Made by a program: the position numbers and the translations under genes. A model generated the notes under the pieces. The model saw nothing but the letters and a program-made list of their open reading frames with translations, was not told where the DNA came from and did no database searches. From positions 1 to 21,698 of the forward strand of contig DDSQ01000074.1 of assembly GCA_002343845.1 (NCBI GenBank): a DNA stretch of 21,698 nt, given 5' to 3'. This document shows positions 14,018 through 21,698 of the stretch, one piece after another (the first letter of the stretch is position 1; each line of letters opens with the position of its first letter). The stretch is from Planctomycetes bacterium UBA2386. Lineage in GTDB: Bacteria > Planctomycetota > UBA1135 > UBA2386.

Positions 14018-17000
14018 ATGTTCCAGAAGAGCCTCCACCTGCTGCTAGGCGCCGCCGTGGTGCTGCTGCTGGCGATCGTCGTGATCTCGTTCCTCGACGA
14101 CTCGGGTCCCGATGACTATCTCTCCGACGCCGAACGCCTGATCGCCAGCGGCGAGTACGCGCGAGCGATCGCCGCGCTCGACCGCGTCGAGGGTGGCCCG
14201 CGCGTGCAGGGAGTGCCCGCGCGCCGCGAACGGCTGCTGCGGCTGCGCTACGACGCCAACACGCGGCTCGGCGACGCCGCCGGCGCCCTGGACGACGTCG
14301 AACTGCTGTTGCGGGACGCCCCCGACGACGAAGCGTTGCTGCTCGACCGCATCCGCCTGCTCGCGCTCGACAACCAGGGGGCCGCGGCCCGCAACGCCGC
14401 GATGCAGTTCCTGGCGAAGCACCCGCACCATGGCCGCGCGCTCGAACTGGCGGGCGAGGCCTGCCAGCGTGAGTACCAGCCTGCCCTCGCCGCCCTGCTC
14501 GAACGCCTCGCCCGCGACCTGCCGGCCGACGACCAAGATGCGGCCCGCGCCCACGTCTGGTCGTACGTGTTCCGCCCGGCCGGCGACCCGGAGATCGCCA
14601 CCGCCGAAGCTGCCCTCGCGACGTCGTACTCGCGCGATTCGCGGCTCGTCACGCTGTGGCTCTCGGTCCGCGAGGCCTTGGCGGCGCTGCGCACCGACGC
14701 CCAGACCGCCCTCGGCTACTTCCAGAAGAGCCTCGAGGGCACGGGCACTCCCGTCGCCGCGTTCCGCGCGTTCGCGCTGTCGCTCGACCAATCGCGGCGC
14801 ATCGACGACCTGCTGGTGGCGAGCGAGATCTACCGCCGGCGATTCGACCATCGTTACGTCGACGAAGCGGGGGCGACTGCCGCCTGGGCCCTCCTGCGCG
14901 ACGGACAGTACGCCGCGGCAGCCGCCACCTACCTGCGCTGGCTGTCGCCAACGACGCTGGCGGCGCGCATCACGGCCGCCGAGATCGACCGTGGCGCCAT
15001 CGACCTGCTGGTCGCCCGCGCCTGGGCCGCGCACAACATGGGTGACCTGCAACTCGCGCGCGCCTGTTGGCGCGATGTCGATCTGGTGCGCAAGGTCGCC
15101 GACAACGAGGCAGTCTCAATCACGGCCAGCGTGCTGCAACTGCTCGAGAAGTCGGACGAACGCGCCGAATCGTCGCTCGGCTCGACGCTTCGCCGAATGT
15201 CGTACAGCGATGTGCCGGTCGACCGCGTCGACCTGCTGCCGGCGTTCGCGAACCTGCTGCTCGACGTGCTGCGTCGGCGAGGCACCGGTGCCGATGCCGA
15301 GCAGGGCGTGCTGCGGACCTGGCGGCAGGCACGGCCACGCGCGATCGAACCGCTGCTCGCCCTCGCCGACCATCTCGCCACGCGAGGCCAGCACCTAGGT
15401 GCGCTGCAGACGCTCGAGGACGCCCGCAACCTCGCCCCCGCCGATCCGCGCATCTTCCCGGCCGTGCTGGCGGTCATGCGCGTGCACGCCCCGTCGTTCG
15501 GCCACGACGGCGAAACGCTGCTGGCCCAGTGCCTGCGGCTCAAGAAGGCGTTGCCCGAGGTCCGTCACCCGCTCGGTTTCCTGTTCTGCGGCGAACAGGC
15601 GCTGGCGCAGCGCAACCTGCCAGTCGCGTTGGCCTGCGCGCGCGCCGCCGTCGACGCCTTCCCGCAGGCCCGCGCCTGCCGGCTGTTGCTCGTGCGCACG
15701 CTGCTCGCGGCCGGGCAGGCCGCGGAGGCAACGACCCTGGCGGCGACGACGGTGCGCGAACTGCCGCCGGACGCCGAGACGCTCGACGTCGCACTGCAGG
15801 CGCATGCCGCGGCGAAGGTCGACCATCGGCACCTGCTGCACGCCGCGATCACATCGGACCTGCGTTCGGGCCCGGTGGTCGGTGAGTTGCTGCGCGCCGA
15901 ACTGGCTCGCTCGCCGACCACCGCGCACGCGTTCGTGCCGCGCGACGCCGAACGGACCGCGGCGCTGCGCCCGCTCGCCGCGCACGCCCGCGCTGCCGCC
16001 GGGGACGCCATCGGTGCTGCGGCGCTGCTCGCCGATCGCGCCGGTTTCGCCGACTTGCCGCCACCGGCGCGCGCCGACCTCGTCCGCGCCGTCGCGGCCA
16101 CCGCCCGCGCCGCGGCCACGAACACGGCCGACGCTGCACTCGAGCCCGTGGTCAGGCAGTGGCTGAAGGACCTCGAGCCGATTGCGCCCGCGGGCGTACC
16201 GGCCCTGCTCGACGCCGCGCGCGCCCTCGCCGCCTCACATCCCCGTAGCGCCTCGATGCTCGCCTCGACCGCCATCGCCGCCGCGACTCCGGAGCAACGC
16301 GACGGCAGCGGCCTGCTGCTCACCGGCGACCTGGCGTTGCGCGTGGGCAACTGGCAGCAGGCCGTGTCGGCGTGGACCGGGGCGCTCGCGTTCGAGGACG
16401 GCATTGCCGGTGCCGAGCGGCTGGTCCGGCTGTGCTACGCGCTCGGTCGCAGCGACCGCGCCGCCGCGGTCGCCGACCTCGTCCCCGCGTTCACCGACCC
16501 GGCGTTGGCGTCGCGGTGCGGACGCGCCGACGCCGCACGCGACCTGGTGTTGGCCAGCGTGCAGGCCGACCCGTACGAACTCGGCCTCGCCTGCCAGTTG
16601 GCGCTGTTCGGTCAGGCCGCGCTCGTCGACTGGGCTGCCGTCGAAGGCGATGAACTCGGCAAGCGGCTCGAACTGCTGGCGTGCCTGCGCGAGCCCGCGC
16701 TCGCCCCGTTCGCCAAGGCGCGGGTCGAGGCCTTGATCGCGCAGGAAGGCCGCGGCAAAGCCAACCGTCTGCTGCTCGCCCGCACGCTGCGCGACCTCGG
16801 CGACGGCGCCGCAGCGGCCGAACTGCATCAGGGTCTCGACGCCGACGGCCTCGCCGACGTCGTCGTCTGGCGCGAGGTGGCGCTGGCCGTCGGCACGCCG
16901 GGCTACACCGTGTCGAAACCGCTCGCCGACAAGATCCAGGGCGCGCTCGCGACCGGTGCGCTGCAGCCGTCCCCGACGACGCTCGCGTTCGCGATGCGGC

Positions 17001-17998
17001 TCGCCGAGGACGCGATGCGCGCCGCGCCGGCCTCCGGCAACGCCGACGACCTGCGCCTGACGACGTGGCTGCAAGCCCCACAACATGCACCGCTCGGCGG
17101 CGCGGATCTCGAGCTGGTGGTGACGCGACTGCGCCCGCTGCAGGCGTGGCAGGTGATCGTCGCGGCGCTGGCAGCGCCGTTCCCGATCGACCGCGAACTC
17201 CTGCTCGACCGCCTGCTCGCCGTGGCGGACACCATCGTGCGCACCGACCCGTCGGCCACCGACCGCATCTACGCCGGGGCGCTGCGCTACCTGGCCAACG
17301 ACGGCCCGCGCGGCGCGATCGTGCACTTCCTGCTCGATCACGCCGACCGTGCGCGCACCCAGGCGCCGGCTGCCAGCAAGCGCGTCCAGCTCCTGCACGA
17401 CCACCTCGCGGCCGTCGCCGCGGGCAAGCAAGGCGATCGCTGGCTTGGCGCCACCGTGCGCAGGCTGGTCGCCGCGGAAGGCGCTGCCAAGACCGTGGCC
17501 CGGATCGACGAGCACCTGCGCGGGCAACCCACCGCGATCAGCCTCTGGGTCGAGCGCACGCGCCTGCTCGCGACGTCGCCCGACGGCCCGGCGGCGATCG
17601 CGGCCCTGCGGTCGGTCCTGCAACACGGCGGCAGCCCCGGAGCGATGTTGGCGATGCTGACGATGGCCGCCGAGGCCCGCGTCGGTCGGCCGACCGATGT
17701 CGCGGCGCTGGCCGCATTGCCCGCGGCCCTGCGCGACAGTCCGGAGGGGCGCTACTGCAGTGCATGGATCGCGCTGCGCAGCGGGGCTGCGGACGAGGCG
17801 CGGCAACACTTCGCCGCGAGCCCCAAGCGCGACGACGGCATGCACCTGTTCGGGCGTGGTCTCGCGGCCCTGCAGGGTACGGGCAAGGTCGCGATCGCCG
17901 AGGCGCGCGACGCGTTCGCACAGCTGCAGCGCGACTATCCGAGCAGTTCGGCCGCGCGCAACGCCGGCAGCTTCGCCGCCCAGCTCGCCGATCGCTGA
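14018..17998 (+). CDS. Giant membrane-anchored TPR-repeat protein
   Basis: A 1326-residue protein of unknown function. Residues ~7-26 (HLLLGAAVVLLLAIVVISFL) form a signal anchor with no lipobox cysteine, so the bulk is probably periplasmic. The rest is almost wholly alpha-helical with TPR-like spacing. An example is SDAERLIASGEYARAIAALD (36-55), and degenerate repeats continue to the C-terminus, which ends with the TPR-like segment ARDAFAQLQRDYPSSSAARN. No catalytic domain was recognised. It starts 58 bases after the response regulator, so it may be co-transcribed or have its own weak promoter (TATAAG). Its last 64 bases overlap the convergent deacetylase gene. A distant parallel is the TPR protein PrsT of PEP-CTERM systems, but that one is shorter (about 900 residues) and a lipoprotein. 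Confidence 0.88.
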   Translation: MFQKSLHLLLGAAVVLLLAIVVISFLDDSGPDDYLSDAERLIASGEYARAIAALDRVEGGPRVQGVPARRERLLRLRYDANTRLGDAAGALDDVELLLRDAPDDEALLLDRIRLLALDNQGAAARNAAMQFLAKHPHHGRALELAGEACQREYQPALAALLERLARDLPADDQDAARAHVWSYVFRPAGDPEIATAEAALATSYSRDSRLVTLWLSVREALAALRTDAQTALGYFQKSLEGTGTPVAAFRAFALSLDQSRRIDDLLVASEIYRRRFDHRYVDEAGATAAWALLRDGQYAAAAATYLRWLSPTTLAARITAAEIDRGAIDLLVARAWAAHNMGDLQLARACWRDVDLVRKVADNEAVSITASVLQLLEKSDERAESSLGSTLRRMSYSDVPVDRVDLLPAFANLLLDVLRRRGTGADAEQGVLRTWRQARPRAIEPLLALADHLATRGQHLGALQTLEDARNLAPADPRIFPAVLAVMRVHAPSFGHDGETLLAQCLRLKKALPEVRHPLGFLFCGEQALAQRNLPVALACARAAVDAFPQARACRLLLVRTLLAAGQAAEATTLAATTVRELPPDAETLDVALQAHAAAKVDHRHLLHAAITSDLRSGPVVGELLRAELARSPTTAHAFVPRDAERTAALRPLAAHARAAAGDAIGAAALLADRAGFADLPPPARADLVRAVAATARAAATNTADAALEPVVRQWLKDLEPIAPAGVPALLDAARALAASHPRSASMLASTAIAAATPEQRDGSGLLLTGDLALRVGNWQQAVSAWTGALAFEDGIAGAERLVRLCYALGRSDRAAAVADLVPAFTDPALASRCGRADAARDLVLASVQADPYELGLACQLALFGQAALVDWAAVEGDELGKRLELLACLREPALAPFAKARVEALIAQEGRGKANRLLLARTLRDLGDGAAAAELHQGLDADGLADVVVWREVALAVGTPGYTVSKPLADKIQGALATGALQPSPTTLAFAMRLAEDAMRAAPASGNADDLRLTTWLQAPQHAPLGGADLELVVTRLRPLQAWQVIVAALAAPFPIDRELLLDRLLAVADTIVRTDPSATDRIYAGALRYLANDGPRGAIVHFLLDHADRARTQAPAASKRVQLLHDHLAAVAAGKQGDRWLGATVRRLVAAEGAAKTVARIDEHLRGQPTAISLWVERTRLLATSPDGPAAIAALRSVLQHGGSPGAMLAMLTMAAEARVGRPTDVAALAALPAALRDSPEGRYCSAWIALRSGAADEARQHFAASPKRDDGMHLFGRGLAALQGTGKVAIAEARDAFAQLQRDYPSSSAARNAGSFAAQLADR

Positions 17999-18822
17999 GC
18001 GAACGCCGCCGACACCGAGGTGAACGAGTACTCCTGCAGCAGGCGGTCGAGCTTGCCGAGCGTGCGGTGCAGGTTGACGTAGTGGCGGAAGCCGCGCAGC
18101 AGGCCGAGTCGCTGGCGCGGCTGCCCGGGGTCCACTTCCCACGGATGCAGGTAGATGCAGCCCGGCACGTCGGCGCGTTCCTTCTGGCGCAGTCCCGCGC
18201 GCAGCAGCGCCAACGGGAACAGCCGCAGGTACCCGCCGCCGCCGACCGGCACCCGCCGACCGAGCACGTCCCAGGTCAACGGCGGCAGTTCGAGCAGTTC
18301 GCCGTTCGTGCCGGCGAGCCGGTATGCGCGCGTCGGCGCGCCCGGCACGCCGTAGTCGGGATGCCGCACCGGCTGGATCGAACTGTCCACGGCAACGCCA
18401 GCGGCGAGCAGCTCGTCGATCGCCCACGGCGTGCGCTTGCCGACCGACCAGGTGCAGGCGCGGAAGGCGCGTGGGCGCTCCCCGGTGATGCCCTGCAGGA
18501 TCGCGGCAGTGCGCGCAAGGTCGGCCGCGAACCCGGCGCGTCCGAGGTCCGGCAGCAACCGGTGGTCGTAGCCGTGGCTGCCGATCTCGTGCCCGGCCGC
18601 ATGCACCTCGCGCACGAGGTCGGGCAGGCGCTCGGCGATCCAGCCCAGGAAGAAGAACGTCGCCTGCTGGTTGCGGCGGGCGAACAGGTCGAGCAGCCGC
18701 CGCGTCGAGTCGCCGCAGCGCAGCGGGAACGTGTCCCAGTCGGCGCGATCGATGCGATGCGCCATGTTCAACACCTGGAACCAGTCCTCGACGTCGACCG
18801 AGAGCGCGTGCCGGTGCGTCAT
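17935..18822 (-). CDS. Exosortase-system polysaccharide deacetylase (NodB domain plus DUF3473)
   Basis: A 295-residue cytoplasm-type protein without a signal peptide. It starts with the hallmark ALSVDVEDWFQV (6-17), as in XrtA-associated deacetylases. Metal-site elements are D10/D13 and SHGYDH (H83, H87). The usual RAPSFS segment reads RACTWS here (121-126). The C-terminal DUF3473 region has YLHPWEVDPGQPR (224-236) and RHYVNLHRTLGKLDRLL (246-262). The family is thought to de-N-acetylate surface polysaccharide made in exosortase-linked loci. The ATG at 18822 overlaps the exosortase stop (ATGA) and follows GGGAG. About 20 residues beyond the normal family end (276-295) are encoded antisense to the end of the TPR gene. 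Confidence 0.92.
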   Translation of the reverse strand: MTHRHALSVDVEDWFQVLNMAHRIDRADWDTFPLRCGDSTRRLLDLFARRNQQATFFFLGWIAERLPDLVREVHAAGHEIGSHGYDHRLLPDLGRAGFAADLARTAAILQGITGERPRAFRACTWSVGKRTPWAIDELLAAGVAVDSSIQPVRHPDYGVPGAPTRAYRLAGTNGELLELPPLTWDVLGRRVPVGGGGYLRLFPLALLRAGLRQKERADVPGCIYLHPWEVDPGQPRQRLGLLRGFRHYVNLHRTLGKLDRLLQEYSFTSVSAAFAQRSASWAAKLPALRAAELLG

Positions 18823-20333
18823 CGCAGCAGCTCCCGTGCCGGCGGCACCAACGCGGCCAGGAACGCGCGGCAACGCGCCTCGGCGGCGCTGTCGGGCTCG
18901 CCATCGGCAATGGCCGACTCGGCGCGCAGCAGGAACCCCGACAGGTTGGCCCGCACCAACGCCCGCGGCAGATGGTGGCGCGTGAACTGCCAGTAGTCGC
19001 CCGACGCCCAGTCGGCGGTGCCGAACATCGACAGCGTCACGAAGCGAACGCCATCCGAGCGCCGGCGCGCGACGATGCGGCTCGCCGCCACGTCGGCACC
19101 AAGCCAAGGGGCCGGCACCAGGTCGTCGACTTCGATCTCCATGTCGCTGCCCTCGATGCAGATGCGCGGCGGATGCACGCTCTTCCAGTTCGTGTCGTGG
19201 AACAGGGCGACCAGGTTGATCCAGTGGCCGTCCTGGCCACGGTAGCTGCGCCAGACGAAGTCGCCGGTGCCGAGCAGTTCGCGCCAGCGCGGCAAGGCGG
19301 CGACGAAGCGCTCCTGCTGCGCTGCCGACCGCGGCACCAGCGTGTAGTCGGCGACCACTTCGGGCAACGCGGCAGCGCGTTCGGTGGCCGCACCCCCCGG
19401 CCGCCAGGCCGACAACGCGAGCAACGCGGGGCCGACGAGCCACAGCAGCACCACGATGCGCGTCACGACGTGGTGTCGCGCCCCCGGCGTCGCTGGCGTC
19501 GTCGCCGGGACCGCGGCCGGCAAGCGCGGTTCGAGCAAACGCGCGAGCAACAGCATCACCACGCACACGACGATCCACTCGGCGGTGTTCGCCAGCGTGT
19601 GGCCGGTGCCTTCGGCGAACGGGACGCCCTGATGCCGCGCGAACAGACACAGCACCGCGATGCGCACGATGTTCGCGAGCACCGCGAGCAGCGGCGCGGC
19701 GACGAGCAGCACCACGGTCCGCAGCCGGCCCGGACGGCCGAAGAAGCAGGCCAGGCAGTACGCGATCGTCAGCGTCGCCAGCAACGAGCGCAGCCCCCCG
19801 CAGGCGTCGGCGACGTACAACGCCCCGCCGCCATCGACGAGCCGCAGGTGGTCGCCGACGCGCACCACGCCGGCACCGAGCGCGTTGCCCAGCGCCGGGC
19901 CCGCCGTCACCGCCCACTCCTTGAGGCTGAAGGCGACGCGCCCTTCGACGTAGAGCGGCATCGGCACCGCGAACACGACGAGCCCGAGCACCGGCAGCAG
20001 TGCACGCGTGCGTGCGGCGCCGAGCGCGAGCCAGCAGGCGCCGGGCACCGCGAGCACGAGGCTCGCCGCCGACCACGAGTCGATCATCAGCAGCCCGCCC
20101 GTCAGGTGCAGCAGCAGGGCTGGTCCGAGCAGCCACCAGCCGCGGTGGTCCACGACGCGCGGCAGGGCCGCGAGGGCACGGCGGCGCGACCAGACCACGA
20201 AGGCGGCGACGAACGGCACGAGCCAGCAGTGCGTGAACGACCCGCTCGGCGCGTTCCAGCGGTCGATGCACCAGACCAGCGCCAGCCCGTAGGCGACGAC
20301 CACCGGCGCGAACAGACCGAGGGCGGGCGTCAT
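18819..20333 (-). CDS. Exosortase fused to C-terminal EpsI domain
   Basis: A 504-residue polytopic membrane protein. Residues 1-268 are an exosortase with about eight membrane helices and the catalytic triad of the family: C178 in VADACGGLRSLL, R224 in NIVRIAV and H245 in GTGHTLANT. Residues ~287-310 form another membrane helix, and ~315-504 are an EpsI-type domain with YRGQDGHWINLVAL and TNWKSVHPPRICIEG, the latter matching the EpsI H-P-C element. Exosortases are predicted transpeptidases that remove C-terminal PEP-CTERM-type sorting signals and attach the protein to a surface component, often exopolysaccharide. The ATG at 20333 overlaps the glycosyltransferase stop (ATGA) and follows GGGGAGG. 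No PEP-CTERM substrate was seen in the window. The subclass cannot be named from sequence reading alone. Confidence 0.93.
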   Translation of the reverse strand: MTPALGLFAPVVVAYGLALVWCIDRWNAPSGSFTHCWLVPFVAAFVVWSRRRALAALPRVVDHRGWWLLGPALLLHLTGGLLMIDSWSAASLVLAVPGACWLALGAARTRALLPVLGLVVFAVPMPLYVEGRVAFSLKEWAVTAGPALGNALGAGVVRVGDHLRLVDGGGALYVADACGGLRSLLATLTIAYCLACFFGRPGRLRTVVLLVAAPLLAVLANIVRIAVLCLFARHQGVPFAEGTGHTLANTAEWIVVCVVMLLLARLLEPRLPAAVPATTPATPGARHHVVTRIVVLLWLVGPALLALSAWRPGGAATERAAALPEVVADYTLVPRSAAQQERFVAALPRWRELLGTGDFVWRSYRGQDGHWINLVALFHDTNWKSVHPPRICIEGSDMEIEVDDLVPAPWLGADVAASRIVARRRSDGVRFVTLSMFGTADWASGDYWQFTRHHLPRALVRANLSGFLLRAESAIADGEPDSAAEARCRAFLAALVPPARELLR

Positions 20334-21517
20334 CGCCGCCTCCCCGCGACCAGGGCCTCGTGGATCGCCAGCACCCGCTCGGCGTTGCCGGCCCACGTCC
20401 AGCGCTGCGCCAGCAGCAGGTCGCGCCCCGCGGCGCCAAGCGACCGGGCGAGTGCACGGTCGCCGACGACGGTGCGCAGCCGCGCAGCGAGGTCCTCCAC
20501 GTCGCCGGGACGGAACAGGATCCCGGTCACGCCGTCGCGGATCGACTCGCGCAGGTTTCTCTGGTCGGGCGCGATGGTCACGACGCCCGCGGCCAGCGAG
20601 TCGAACAGCTTGAGCGGCGACGCGTAGTCGTTGATCGCCGGGATCAGCGCGGCATCCGTCGCGGCGACGTGCGCCGGCAAGTCGGCGGGCGGCACCTCGC
20701 CGAGCGCGCGCACGCGCGCCTGCAGGCCACGTTCGCGCGCGAGCGCCAGCAGCGGCTCGGCCGCGGGACCACGTCCCATCAGCACCAGCACCAGGTCCTG
20801 CAGGCCGGGTTGCGTCATCGCCTCGAGCACCAGGTCGAGGCGGTGCCACGGCCGCATGTAGCCGACGAAGCCGAGCGCGAAGGCGCCGCTCGGCAGCGCC
20901 CAGGCACTCCGCACCGCCTGCGCACGCTGCACGGTGGCCGGACCGTACCGCTCGGGCACGGCGGCGTTGCCGACCACGTGCACCCGTTCGCGCCGCGCCC
21001 CGCGCTCGACCAGCATGTCGGCCAGCACCTGCGTCACCGCGAGCACCGCGTCGGCACCGCCGAGCACCGCGCGCTCCGTGGCCCGGGCCCGCGCCGCGAA
21101 GCGCAGGCTGCCGAGCTTCTGCATCTCGTCGACCATCGGGGAGTTGACCTCGAGCAGCAGCGGCACGCCGAGTTCGCGGGCGACGTCGAGCCCGGCGCGG
21201 CAGTGCAGCGCGTGGCGTTCGTACACGAAATCCGGGCGGAACGCGGCAGCCGCGGCCCGCAGCATCGCCCGCCCCCGCCGGTTGTAGAGCATCTCGGCCA
21301 GTTCGATCGCCGTGCGCGGCAGCGAAAGGCGCTGCCAGAATCCCCTGCCCGCGCCGCCCGCTGCCGGGTGCGCGTCGCCGGTCTTCTTCACCAGGGCGCA
21401 CTCGTGCACCTCCTGACCGGCAGCGCGCAGCGCGCCGATCAGTTCGCGCACGTGGACTGCCTGGCCGTCGTCGGCGCGGATGCGATGGTGGTAGAGCACG
21501 CGCCGCGGGGCGTTCAT
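20330..21517 (-). CDS. GT4-family glycosyltransferase
   Basis: A 395-residue two-domain GT-B glycosyltransferase. The N-terminal acceptor domain has the glycine/histidine loop DDGQAVHVREL (16-26) typical of GT4 enzymes. The C-terminal nucleotide-sugar domain starts at about 213 (FALGFVGYMRPWHRLDLVLEA) and contains the signature ASPLKLFDSLAAG (299-311). D306 stands there where most members have the first E of the E-x7-E motif. It probably adds a sugar to a lipid-linked or surface polysaccharide on the cytoplasmic face. The ATG at 21517 follows GGGGGAGG and overlaps the stop of another glycosyltransferase (ATGA). It is followed immediately by the exosortase gene, so it likely serves the same surface-polymer system. 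The sugar and acceptor are unknown. Confidence 0.9.
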   Translation of the reverse strand: MNAPRRVLYHHRIRADDGQAVHVRELIGALRAAGQEVHECALVKKTGDAHPAAGGAGRGFWQRLSLPRTAIELAEMLYNRRGRAMLRAAAAAFRPDFVYERHALHCRAGLDVARELGVPLLLEVNSPMVDEMQKLGSLRFAARARATERAVLGGADAVLAVTQVLADMLVERGARRERVHVVGNAAVPERYGPATVQRAQAVRSAWALPSGAFALGFVGYMRPWHRLDLVLEAMTQPGLQDLVLVLMGRGPAAEPLLALARERGLQARVRALGEVPPADLPAHVAATDAALIPAINDYASPLKLFDSLAAGVVTIAPDQRNLRESIRDGVTGILFRPGDVEDLAARLRTVVGDRALARSLGAAGRDLLLAQRWTWAGNAERVLAIHEALVAGRRR

Positions 21518-21698
21518 GCCGCCTCCCCCGCCGCGCGGAACGTCGCGACCAGCATCTGCACGGGCTCATCCCAGCCGTAGCGGCCGGCGAACCCTCGCAC
21601 GCGCTCGCGATCCGCCGGCGAGGCCAGCACGCCGCGCAGAGCTGCAGCCAGCGAGGCCGCGTCGCGCGGCGCGCACAGGGCCCCGAGCCACGGCGGCG
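21514..21698 (-). CDS. Glycosyltransferase C-terminal fragment, 5'-truncated by window edge
   Basis: The last 60 or so codons of a minus-strand gene, ending with TGA at 21514-21516. The peptide contains GALCAPRDAASLAAALRGVL, then ASPADRERVRGFAGRYGWDEPVQ. This resembles the final helices of GT4 glycosyltransferases, where a G-x-L-x-x-P-x-D-x-x-x-L-A-x-A-L pattern precedes an r-x-f-a-x-x-y-x-W segment. It is translationally coupled (ATGA) to the complete glycosyltransferase downstream. The catalytic part is outside the window, so the specificity cannot be judged. Confidence 0.75.
   Translation of the reverse strand, partial: PPWLGALCAPRDAASLAAALRGVLASPADRERVRGFAGRYGWDEPVQMLVATFRAAGEAA

Noticed and set aside
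17750..17998. PEP-CTERM-type sorting tail at the end of the TPR protein
   Set aside because: The C-terminus is a soluble helical segment with no short sorting motif, membrane helix or Arg cluster.
18972..20627. 551-codon plus-strand open frame opposite the exosortase
   Set aside because: The composition (His/Arg/Gln-rich) is that of the complement of a hydrophobic membrane-protein gene. The sense strand carries the exosortase triad.
1..21698. CRISPR arrays, insertion sequences, integration sites at the tRNA genes
   Set aside because: I saw no regularly spaced repeats, no transposase or integrase, and no duplicated tRNA 3' end near 6775-6958.

Overview
This is a gene-dense, very GC-rich window (roughly 70% G+C by eye) of an ordinary-looking bacterial chromosome. 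There are no insertion sequences, phage genes or CRISPR arrays, and no gene-free stretch over 300 bases; the longest gap is about 132 bases (12457-12588). A six-gene Bat/DUF58 operon, a fused exosortase-EpsI protein with an exosortase-type polysaccharide deacetylase, a sigma-54 response regulator and a giant TPR protein together suggest a high-GC planctomycete or a similarly complex Gram-negative. This assignment is inference, since no rRNA or other decisive marker is present.

Layout. (1) 1-1925, plus strand: the 3' end of recB, then recD, the nuclease and helicase subunits of a RecBCD-type recombination enzyme. (2) 1929-6670, minus strand: a housekeeping group transcribed as a small NIL-domain protein, periplasmic gamma-glutamyltransferase (ggt), ribulose-phosphate 3-epimerase (rpe), acetyl-CoA carboxylase beta subunit (accD) and tRNA pseudouridine synthase D (truD). 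(3) 6775-6958, plus strand: tRNA-Cys(GCA) and tRNA-Leu(UAA), both with encoded CCA. (4) 6960-12456, minus strand: a Bat operon in the order DUF58, DUF4381-like, BatA, BatB, BatC-like and BatD. Every junction is a 1- or 4-base stop/start overlap, so translation is probably coupled. (5) 12589-17998, plus strand: an NtrC-type response regulator, then a 1326-residue membrane-anchored TPR protein. (6) 17935-21698, minus strand: a surface-polysaccharide/protein-sorting group transcribed as a glycosyltransferase (partial), a GT4 glycosyltransferase, an exosortase fused to EpsI, and an XrtA-type polysaccharide deacetylase. These four are also joined by 4-base overlaps.

How they may work together. The Bat proteins form an envelope complex of von Willebrand A (vWA) and TPR proteins that usually works with a MoxR ATPase; none is seen here. 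The DUF58 member has lost the metal-binding serines of its vWA site. The response regulator and large TPR protein lie beside the exosortase/deacetylase group. That recalls the PrsR/PrsT/XrtA/deacetylase set of PEP-CTERM exopolysaccharide systems, so the regulator may control the sorting locus rather than the Bat operon it diverges from. This is the most interesting system-level hypothesis in the window, but no histidine kinase, PEP-CTERM substrate or sigma-54 promoter was seen to confirm it.
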